Assembly (NCBI GenBank): GCA_000226015.1
Contig: JH153155.1
Span: forward strand, 39,078 to 68,059
Direction of reading: 5' to 3'
Source of the DNA: Mnemiopsis leidyi
Lineage: Eukaryota > Ctenophora > Tentaculata > Lobata > Bolinopsidae
DNA length: 28,982 nt
The stretch's first letter is position 1. Every line of letters starts with the position of its first letter. The notes beneath the pieces are model-generated. The model was not told the origin of the DNA. It searched no databases and worked only from the letters and a program-made list of their open reading frames with translations. Positions 11,701-23,700 of this stretch are shown here, in pieces. A program made the position numbers and the translations under genes.

Positions 11701-14700
11701 AGAATACCTGTTTAACTTTACCTATAAAGTTTAAAGTTTATATAATCGTCGAGCCAATACTAACCCGTTTCATATTTTTGACAGTTGTAATAAAGTAATT
11801 ATGTAAATGGCTTGGCTCAGGATCAGGGTCAGGGTCAGGGTCAGGGTCAGGGTCAGGGTCAGGGTCAGGGTCAGGGTCAGGGTCAGGGTCAGGGGTCAGG
11901 GTCAGGGTCAGGGTCAGGGTCAGGGTCAGGGTCATTCCATTAATATTTATAGTTTGGTATAGATGATAAAATTCTCAACGTAAATAGTTCAATCCAAATT
12001 GAAAATTCTTCTATAGATGCTGAAGAGAATATATTCACCTTGGTAGACTCAGATGGGAATCCTATTGAAGGACAACAGTTAGGATTACTTCTCTACAAAG
12101 GAGGCACTGTGTGCGATGATAGCTTTGATGACACAGCGGCTGAAGCTATCTGCAGATATATGAACTCTTCGAACACAGCATTACTGTGGACTTCTGAAAA
12201 GACATTCTACATTCAGGACAACTTTGAGATAACTTTAGACGATGTGCAATGTGGCAGTGCAGAATGGGAGAGTTGTAGATACTCTGAAGAAAACAACTGT
12301 GGGCACAGTGAAGATGTGTTTCTCAGTTGTAAGCCAGGTAAAGAAAGACAAACAGTTTCCATTTTAATCTGATTGTTTAGGAGCTAAAGGCATCAAGTCA
12401 AGCATTTTTTTAAATCAAATACTTATAAGGCCGGTAGCTCAATTGGTAAGAGCACTCATCTAGACAAGCAAAGGTTTTCGGATCATACCCGACTCGGTAC
12501 GGTGCCGGTCCATGAATTTTCTGAATTGACTGTCAGTGGAAATCGTGTCCGTTCAAATATCTGCTCTGTACACATTATGTAGCTTGGTTGATCAGCTTCG
12601 GCCCACCCACAACATAACACACCCGTTAACATTCAGTGCACACCTCTGGGAGTCGAGCTTGCTCGAAATGAGGACCTGAAAAAGGTCCCCTCCCCAAGTG
12701 AAACCACATTTATTTAAATACTTAAAAACAGTTCCTTTTAGCTTTATCTACAAGGGACTACATGTCAAGCAATTATGTTTATTGTTTATTTTCTGATCAC
12801 ATAGAAAACTTAAGATTCTCCTTCAGACAGACAAATATTCACCTTGGTAGACTCAGATGGGAATCCTGTTGATGGAGAACAATACGGATTACTTACCTAC
12901 AAAGGAGGCACTGTGTGTGATGATAGCTTCAATAACACAGCGGCTGAAGCTATCTGCAAATACATTAACTCTTCGAACACTGCATTACTCTGGACTTCTG
13001 ATAGGACATTTGACATTCAGAGCATCTTTGAGATAACTTTAGACGATGTGCAATGTGGCAGTGCAGAATGGGAGAGTTGTAGATACTCTGAAGAACACAA
13101 CTGTGGACACGATGAAGCTGTCCACCTATTCTGTTTTTCCAAACCAACAGGTACAATAATGGTATCAGGAAGCGAGGAATGATCATTTCAGCTTGTCAAA
13201 TTTTTAAATTCAATGCAACCGTATGGTATATGACTATAAAAGCTATGGCCTATGTTAGAAGCTTGTAGAATAACTGCCGTTCATTGCAGTGGAGAACTTC
13301 AGCCTGGTCTATTCTCAAGGAAGCACTGTAACGGAAAACGAGATTGGGTTGCTTCTGTTTCGTGGACGCACACTGTGTGACACTGGTTTTATTATGAACA
13401 GAGAGGCAGCTGACGCTATCTGCGAATATTTACTACCGTCTAGCACTTATGTCTACTGGACATCTGGAAGAAGTTTGGATATGCAGAACAGCTTTGAGAT
13501 TAATTCATATAATTTGCAGTGTCACACCACCCAGTTGGAGAGGTGTAGCTACAATCTTATTTCAGTACAACAATGTCAGCACGATCAAGACATCTTCTTG
13601 AAATGCCACTCAGGTAATGAAATCTTGGGTTGTATGAATAAAGGCATAATAATGACTTTTTCTACCTATAAGTAGTGAGAGCTTATCGGAAATCACCATA
13701 CATAGAATTTAAAAAGTTACAGATGAAAATGAAAGACGAAGAGTCAGTGTCAGAGATGACTATGTTCTCTTGATTATTCAATTTTTCTAAACACCATATC
13801 ACCCATTCATCAAATTTAAAATCAAGTCAAAAAGCCGCAGATACAGAGGAAGATATTTTCGAATTAATAGGCTTTGACGGAAACACCGCAAAAGGAGGAT
13901 TAGGATTACTTCTTTACAAAGGAGGCACTGTGTGCGATGATAGCTTTGATAACACAGCGGCTGAAGCTATCTGCAAATACATGAACTCTTCGAACACAGT
14001 GTCCGAATGGACTTCAGGAATCCGATATGACTTCCAGAACCGAATTAAGATAAATTTAGACGATGTAGAATGTGGTAGTGCAGAATGGGGGAGTTGCGAG
14101 TATTCTGAAGAACACGACTGCGATCACGATGAAGATGTTCATCTGATCTGTGCTTCCAGCGAAGAACATCTATCAGGTATATTTTGGGGGAAGGGGTATT
14201 CAAAAAAGAAGCCAATGCCAATTTACTGATTTTAGTGAAGGGACTGTTTTTTGGTGGGCATCCTCCCCCACCCCCCCCCCCCCCTATTTTAGCACTAACA
14301 CTTCTCAATGAGATTATGATCGGACGGAATTAGTCTGCACTCTAAAGTACTAGTATATTCCAGAATAGAATATACAGAATCCTGTCTACTAATTAACTTA
14401 TGACTTATGAGTGTAGTACTATTATTCCTTTCAATATCACAGAATCTTGTCCACTCAAACTTATGAGTGATAACCGACAATAATCATAACTACTAATCAA
14501 ATTCTTGCACCGCTGATCCCGGATATAGTAGCTATCATCATATAGTAGCTTTCAAGTCCGTCTGAAGAGCTCTACTTATCACAGCCTCAATTTAAAGATG
14601 TCTTTATATCATCTCAAGAGCTTATTTGTAGTAGCAGCGGGTAGTTATTTAGTCTCATAGCAGTTTTGATTTGAATCTCAAGTTCTCTGTATGACTAAGA

Positions 14701-17700
14701 CTCAGTCTTAGTAAGACTGCGACATTTCTTACTTCCATTTAATGATATTTTATCTACAAACTTGTAGAGTGAGATCGCATTTCTTAGTCATACAGAGAAA
14801 AGTAACATTCAAATCAGAATCATCTCACGACATCACACTTCTATGACAATCTCCGTGCTTAAAGGCTCTAACTTTTTTGCCTTTTTCTGAGTTTACTTTG
14901 AGTGGAATATTGCTGCAGGTGTAAAAGGGGATCTCTTTTCCTTGGTGGACTCAGATGGAAACGCCGTAGAAGAAGAACTAGCATTACTTCTCTACAAAGG
15001 AGGCACTGTGTGCGATGATAGCTTTGATAACACAGCAGCTGAAGCTATCTGCAGACATATAAATCCTTTGTACACTGCATTTCTGTGGACGAACGGGAAC
15101 AGGTTTGAGAACCAGAATAGCACCAATATAACTTTAGACGAAGTGCAATGTGGCAGGGCAGAATGGGAGAGTTGTAGATACTCTGAAGAACACAACTGTG
15201 GACACAGTGAAGATGTGTTTCTCTTTTGTCGTGCAGGTAAAGGCAGTCTTTAATATTTTTTGAGAAATATCATAATCTAGAATTAAAATCTTCCAATTGT
15301 GATAGAATTCTAACAAGTCGATCTAAAAAACAAGTAAGAATTAAATCTCGACAATTATTTAAAATTGGGCCACAAGCACAATGGTATATTAAAGAGGATA
15401 TCAAAGGGTATAATAAAGGGAATAAACAAATGTATACCCTAGAATGGAAGTTCCCGATGGTTGAACTGATTGATTCAGACGGTAACGCCGTGACAGATAA
15501 CCAACAAGGATTGCTGCTTTACAGAGGAGGCACCGTCTGTGACAATCGTTTCGATTTTAAAGCAGCTGAAGCCATTTGTGTGCACATCAGGAATTCCTCA
15601 TACACGGCATTAACGTGGAGTTCAGGAAACAGATACAGCATTCAGATGAATATTGAGATAAAATTGTATGATACGCAGTGTGTGAGTCACGAGTGGAAGA
15701 ACTGTAGTCATTACGTCTGGGATGTTCATAACGACACCTGTAATCAAGATCACAGAAATGATATATTTTTGACTTGTTCACTAGGTAAGAAAACACTTAC
15801 GAATGATGTATAAAATAGCAGGACTTAAAACATATGATTCAGATACCCAAGAACGATTTCATATCCCAAGGATAACATGTAACATTCTTTTCGGTTTTAA
15901 GTTTAAGCTAATAGGTTTTAATGAAACAATTAGTTAATGTTTTATGTTTCAGGTCATAGGTCTATGTTTAAGTTTTTAGGTTTCAGGTTTATAGGATCTA
16001 TGTTTTAGGTTATAGGTTTTAAATTATAGTTTTATGTTTGAGGTTTTAGGTTTTAGGATGTTTGTTTCAGGTTATAGGCTTTAGGTTATCAGGTATTATG
16101 TTTCAGATTGCAGGTTTTAGGCTTGATGTTTCAGGTTATAGGTTTTAGGATTTTTTAGTATAACAACATAACTGATCCTTAATAATCCCAGCCTCGGAAC
16201 TTCCACTATTGGCCTTGGTTGACAATGAAGGTAATGATGTCGAGGAAGAAGAGCTCGGAATACTGCTGTACAAAGGGGGGACTGTGTGTGGCAGTGGTTT
16301 TACCTACAAGGCCGCTGATGTCATCTGTAAAGAACTGAACTTTACAAGCTGTAGATCGTGGAATTATGCTGGGCACAATCCAAGTAATCCAAGTAATTCA
16401 AGCAATTGGAGGCTCGATGATTACCCCATGCGATTAGGCAGAGTTGATTGTAGTGACACGGACTGTTCTTACACCGAGGGGTACGATTGTGATATCTACA
16501 ACGCTGTGGTCATGAGCTGTACAAACTCAGGTTACACCTTTACAATTGTGACAAATTCCAGGTTCACTTGTTGACACTTACTCACTTAATGTCACTGTAT
16601 TCTTAACTAATCAGAACTGTGCCATTCAGATAAATCTTCACTTGTTGCAACATAGTAAGAATCAGGATATAAAATTAATCACTACTTTTACACAGGGGAT
16701 GGATTCCAGTTCAGCTTAGCTGGCCCCGGGGAAAATTCTGCAAAATTAGTTGGACAAGAACTGGGATTACTGCTTTACCGTGGAGGAACTGTATGTGCTG
16801 ATCACTTTAACGATACGGCAGCTGAGGCTATCTGCAGGCACATGAATTTCACTAATGTTTTGCCAACATGGTCCTATGGTAAAGTACCTGAATATCTCCA
16901 GAGCAATTATAGGAGAAAACTAAGTTACGTCAAGTGTGGCAGTCCAGGATGGAATAGTTGCGAATTCTCGGAAAGTCACAATTCAAGTTGCAAAATTCAC
17001 CACGAAATGGACGTTTTTTTGAGTTGTAACAGGGGTGAGTCATAATGTTGTTAAATTACGAAAATTCCAACTGAGTAATCGACAATTGCCTAACCAATCC
17101 AACAGGATGTTAGAAAGCCCGTCTATAAGCATCATGATCAGAATGATCAGAAATGATTAAGGACAACCAGTCATAAAGTTAACAATTTCAGATTTCAAAT
17201 TACTGAGTCCGACAGGTTTGGAATTGGGGTCAGGGTTGAAGGGCTTACTCATCGCCTTAGATAGAACAGTTTGCTCTACAAATTTTGACAGCCATACGGC
17301 GAATCTTATTTGCCGTGAAATGGGCAGCAGTGGTCAGATGGACTGGAATTTTGGCATCGATTGGCCCATCCAAAACAATTTCTCGAACAACTTTCACAAT
17401 TTAAGCTGTCATGTCGGTGGAAGCGGATCAACAGTTTGTGAATTTGCAATAGATGAGGAAAATGAATGTGCAGAGAACGAGGACGTTTTCCTTAGCTGTA
17501 ACAACGACTTTCGAAATGGTAAATAAATCCAGCGTTACTATTAACTTTTTTTAACCGTAAAAAATCTATAATCATCTACAATTATTGAGTTCATGGAAAT
17601 TAAATAATCCTCTCATTGACATCATCTCAGATTCGAAGATCTCTGTAAAGCGAGGGATAATTGTGCCAGGCGCTATTGAAAAATTATTTCTGCAACTTGA

Positions 17701-20700
17701 AACTCAAAACAGTGAAATTGGTGGAGACACGACAGAAATTTGGTTCTTCGACGAAGAATTTTCTCATGCAGGATCTATTAGTGTCTTATTCGAGTCTGAT
17801 GCCAGGATAAGATACAAACTAGGTGACTGTATGAGTAACTACACCTCTGCAGTAGCCTTGTGTCCTCCCAGAGATGGAAATGAAGCACATTGGGTCATCA
17901 GTAAAGATGCGCAAACAGTTAAGGCATTTTGCAATGGGAAAAAGATCATAGACATCACAGCTAGTGAAGAAATTTGCGAGATGCGTTCTGGTTGGACTAC
18001 AATATACGGACGTGAAGTTACTGCTATTAATTTTCCGGAAAATGACACAGCTACACTTTCTTACTCCTTAGGTAAGAAAATTTCTGTAGAAATTCATTTC
18101 GCTCTAATGACTAATGACTGTTCGTATAGAAATCTAGTCACTAATTAAGATGACAGCCAAGGTTTTGACTCAAAAAGTTATCTTCTTTAAATTAAAACCA
18201 GAAAGGGTGAGTTGATTCAATTTCATACTTAGATCTACAAATATCTCATTATATTAATACATCATACTTTTCAGGAGACACGTTAATTGGTGAGTGTTGT
18301 AAAAGTATTGGATTAGGCATTAGGTTGTCTCCCTCGCGATGAGGCACCAAGACCCTGTCTTTTACCGGACGGTTGACACATTCTCCTAATTTTATGAACT
18401 GGGCCTGCTTCCTTGTATATTGTATCTTTTATCTTTGATATTGCCATGTAAATGAAGCAATTTAAATCGTGTAAAAATAATCGCGATTTATACTTTATAC
18501 AATGGTTAAAAACTTCTTATAATGGCCGTTTTGAGCGTCGTGTTTATACTTCGAAGTAGATAGTATATATACAATAAGGTTTTCCAGAGCTTTGATTTTG
18601 GGCATTGAAGCATTAAACAAAATCATTTCCGTCAAAAGCATCTTCTAACTTTTAATCCTTAGGTTTATATTTAAACACCTGGAACGACATGGTCCGAGAC
18701 ATTGCTATTAATGTGGAGTTAGAAACTTCGTATCTCCGAATAAAAACGGACAGTTTACAAGGTCGGGGTGACAAAATAAGTGTAACCTTTTTAGATGAGG
18801 ACAGTTCTTACGCAGGGGCAATTAACATCCATTTTGAGATGAACTTGAATAACAGAACCACATTCAATTTGCCCAACTGTATGCGGTATTACCGGTACAT
18901 ACAGCCAAGTATTCCGACCGAACAGCACAAAGTTTGGACTTTTGAAAAGCGAGGGAGAAGAATTAAAGTATACTGTAACGGAAAGAAAGTGATTGAGGTG
19001 ACTGCGTCTCCGGAGTTGTGTGACGACCCGGAGAACCTTAACAGTTGGGCTACTTATTACGATCGAGATGTCCACGTGATTAAGTTTCTAGTACCACATG
19101 ACTCGGCGTCCGATTCTTTCTTTATAGGTAATTTCAGATTACGAGAAGCTGCAAAGTTTAAATTTATCTCTTAGTTTCTCACGATAACACTCATTTTGGT
19201 TACTTTAAATTTGATTTTGATGTCGAAAGAAATGCCAAAATAATCATGAATATCAAATATGATTTGTTATTTTGCCATAAAACTAAATAACTTATTTTAA
19301 CATTCGCTGTATATTTGCAACATTATTTCAACATGTTACAGAGAAATGTTTCCAGGCTCTCACCCCCCGATGTGTACTGGAATCAAAAGTAGCTGGATAA
19401 ACCTGACGACACATACCAAGTTCCCAGTCACAATAGGAACAGAAGTAGAGCTGACATGTGAAGAGGGATATGTTCAATTTGGAGACAAGACGGTTACATG
19501 TCATGAAAATACCGATTATTACTTTGTCAACCAGCCAATATGCGCAAGTAAGTTAGTGTTTAAGTGTTGTACAGTACCCTAAAGTTAACTAAAGATCCCA
19601 CATTTTTAAAACCTGCTCCACATTTTATAGTCTTACAGATCAGATACCTCAGATATGTCTGAAAATTTACTGTTTCTGAAAATGCGGTACTTTTGAACCT
19701 TTCCACGTTTTGTCGAACAGGGAAACAATTTGACTTTTTCATGCATCGACTATCAGTTACGAATTTTCCAGTTCGACGAATTGCTTGGAAACATTTCAAA
19801 TTTTCTGGAGCCGTTCAACATTTTCGAAACAGTTCCACAAAATGTGGTTCAGTTCCATGAATCGAGCACCATCTCATTTTTGAAAACCTGGACGTCGGCT
19901 GTTAGTATGGTGAACAAATATTAGCATACATTTTAAATAATAATGATAAAATCATTTCAGTACCAGGGCTTTATCAGCTGGATAAAGAAATCGGGGAAAT
20001 CGAAAAGACGGATAAATTGGGCCTCTTAGTGATGACTTACAGCTTGGGTGAAAAACAAGTCCATGGAACAGTTTGTGCCCCGATTTCCGACCACACGGTA
20101 GCGAACAGATTATGCTCCATGTTCGGATACCAACATGGACACTGGGAATCGTTACCATATAACTTTGCTCTTGTTCCTCAGTGAGTTTTTCTTTTGTCAT
20201 ATTATAGCTACAATCGCCAGTGCATTCCATTTTTAAGATTCATTTTGTAACGAATAGTATGATACCTATTAAGTATAAATATTTTGTAATACTTAAATAA
20301 TTTGAAGATTAAGGTTAATTTACTAATTTCTTAATTTGATAAAATTTTGAAAAATGTCATGTTTTGAAATTGACTTATTAGTGTAAGCGAATAACATTCG
20401 TTTCAGAGCACACTTGGAAAGAGAAGACTTTACTATACTACCCTGCACGATAGACCCAGCAAGCAATAGTGTTCAATGTGACGGGTTTGTTGGCGAGGAC
20501 AACTGTGATTACAGTGATTCTATGTGGCTCAACTGTCTCAATGACACAAGTAAGATACTAGGAATAATAGCAATGGGGTGTTAAATTGTTTAACCTTCAA
20601 GAAGGAAATTAGCGTAAACGGAATGAAAATTGTGATTTATATTAAAGCAAACAGATGAAATTTGAAATTTGTTCGTTGCCCGTTTATCATATCTTGAAAT

Positions 20701-23700
20701 GTGATTTGACAAAAACAGTGGAGTGTCAAGTAATCCTTGATTAAAATTAAATACCACTGCCAGGTCGTTTTCAAAGGTGGAGATACGATGGGCGGTGTGG
20801 GGTTAACTACCCCCTCCCCGACGGAAGTCCGGCCGAGTGCGACCCTGAGGGCGACAACCCTTGCTGTAGTGAGAAACTGGGGAGCTGTGGAAGTACTAAT
20901 CAACATTGTGCCTGTGGCGAGGGATGTTACGACTACAGGAAGAGTGCAGAGACAACGTGTGAACAAGCGGAGGTGGGCGGCTTTCTGAAAACCTTCTGTT
21001 TTGACCACCAATCAAACAAACATTTCTACAAGTGCCCAAACTCGGATATTACATACGAAGTGTCTATGGACAGATGGGTTTCAAGTCTGGGCAGCTACAC
21101 GCTTTCTAAAGTCACCTCCGTATGTGATGACGATGAGAGTTTTTATCAAGCTTGTGGTTTTAACACTCCGTTGACAAATGGTGAAATCCTTTGTGGAGGT
21201 CGCATTCAAGAGATTCCGGGAAGTGGAGGTATTTTCGTACCAACGAAGACGGAAGAACGCTGCAATGACAAAAACTGCAATGATCTGTCGCCACGAAACC
21301 GCAAAGCAGACCCATTTCACTGTGATGGCAAGTGTGACACCCCTACTACCTGCGAGGATGAGTCTAAGTGTGGGGGATATGAGTATGGTTTGAGTTGCAG
21401 GAAGCCGAATGGAAAGAGACTCTACGTCCCCCCACATTGGATATGTAACGGACAAAGTGGATGTGAGGACCAAAGAGATGAATCTGGTTGTCATTCTGCT
21501 GGCCAGCTTCAGACTTGTGTGCAGTATCATCTGAAGGAAAAGACTGGAAAGGCAGTTAGGGTGCCAATCTTTAATAATACAAGATGTGCAGCTTTTGATA
21601 TTTCCAAGGGAATTTATCCATACTGTGCTAATTTTGAAGACCAAGTAGACTGCGTGGATAATAATAGAATTGGCGGTTACTGCATGGTGGGCAAAGTCTT
21701 AAGAATCATCTCAAAGTCGATGGTGTGTTCTCATAAAAACGATGATCAACATAATGATGATGATGATCATGCTGAAAAAGATGATCATAAGGGTGATGAT
21801 GATGATGTCAATGAAGACCATGACGATGACCACAATGAAAGAGATGATCATAATGATGATCATAATGATGATCATAATGACGATCATCATGATGATGATG
21901 ATGATGATAACGATGATGATGATCATGCTGATAATGATGATCACGAAGATGGTCATGATGATGATGATGACGATGATGATGAGGAGCACGATGACCATGG
22001 TGATCACTCCGCGCTCTGCGATAATGACATTGAGAATGACTGCTTCTCGCCATCGACGTCAACATCATGCCTGGTACACAAACACCGACTCTGTGACGGG
22101 ATCAAGGATTGTCCTGATGGCAGTGACGAACTAGTCGACATTTGCGAGTTCAAAGTAGACGTACTCCATTGTAGACGAGGTTTTGGCATAGATGAAGACA
22201 TCCCTATCCCTGTCTCATGGATCGCAGACGGGAAAGCTGATTGCAGAAATGGACTGGACGAACATTATGGGTTCCTCCATAATGAGACAGATCTCCATTT
22301 TTGTAAATTTGAGGATCATTTTGGACAGGAAATAACACAGATCGAAGAGAGCTCATGTAAAAACGTGTTTCTATGCCCGTCGCTATTTCAGGGAGCCAAC
22401 CGTAGAAAGTCCTTTGTGAAACTCTCTTTGTTGTGTGATGGTGTGGAGTCATGTCCGGGTGAAAACGAAGTCTGCAAGACATCACGTGACTATCCAACTT
22501 TGAAGAAGGAAGTGAGTTACGGAGACAGGATCGGAGACTTGTGCAGTGTCCTTGAGGACGATAATGTTGATTGTGAAACAAAAGCATTTGTTCACATAAC
22601 AGAGAAAGTTTTTGGAGTTGACACTTTTGCGAATGGATCCGAACGCTTATTGAATGTTCCAAAAAGGAAAATTTCTTGCAAAGGTCTGTTCGGTGAATTC
22701 TATGTGTTTCTGAGCTGCATGGGGCTTTGTGAGAACTCAGACTGCCCTCTAAAAGGTAAAACTCTGGCCCACGACTCTTGTCCAGGTCAATACCCTGATC
22801 GCGTATACACTTTCGCTAAAGATGCTTCAGACAATTCTCGACTTACTTTCGCGACCAAATCGGACATAGGCTATCATAACCAATATTTTGAGTGCAAAAA
22901 CACAAGATGCATTAAGTATAGCCAAGTTTGTGATCTTGTAAATGACTGTGGTGATATGTCCGACGAACACAACTGCAATAACAGACAAATTTGCGAAAGC
23001 ACCAAAAACGACTCAAATCCACATTTGATCTCTCTGAGCCAGAAGTGTAACGGGATATTTGACTGTGCTGATCTATCGGACGAATGTAACGAGTCATGTG
23101 GCAGAGAAATTATGGAGGGATGGGTGCTGAAAGTTATCTGCTGGATCTTGGGCTTGCTAGCAGTTTTGTTCAATTTCATTGCCGTCGTGAAAACTTTGAC
23201 ATCGTTGAACAAAATCAGGACTGGAGTTATGTTCCAGAGCAAAATTCTCATTTGTCTTGTCGCCCTTGGAGATCTATTGATAGGAGTCTACCTAATTCTA
23301 CTGTCCATATACGATAGTATCATTTTCGGAAAAAGTTATTGTGAAAACCAGGCTGAATGGCTCTCGGGTAACATGTGCTCCTTTATGGGCATTATAAGCA
23401 CTATAGGCTCACAATTGTCACTTTTCTCCATGACAATCCTGAGTATCTCACGTGCGGTAGGTATCACTATGGGCTCCATGTCAGCACCTTCCAATGTGAA
23501 TAAGATCTGGGTTGCTAAGGTAATTGCTCTGGCGTTCGCTATTACAGCAGCTTCCACAGCCATTGCTCTCATCCCACTAGCACCTTCATTGGAGGACTAT
23601 TTTGTTCAAGGAGTTTTCTATCCACCAGAATACAAGCTTTTCACTGGTTTTCCAAACAAGGAAAAACACTTGGCAGTCATTCGTGCTTACAACAGCTCAA

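Noticed and set aside
11738..11935. Minus-strand frame of Asp-Pro and Thr-Leu repeats
   Set aside because: A direct translation of the TCAGGG array, not a gene.
12429..12510. Functional tRNA gene
   Set aside because: The anticodon and T arms are disrupted and no acceptor-stem pairing is visible. It is the head of a SINE.
21711..22134. Long Met/Ile- and His-rich frames on both strands at the Asp/His tract
   Set aside because: Frame shadows of the GAT/CAT repeat. Only the + frame continuous with the LDLa and 7TM domains is real.
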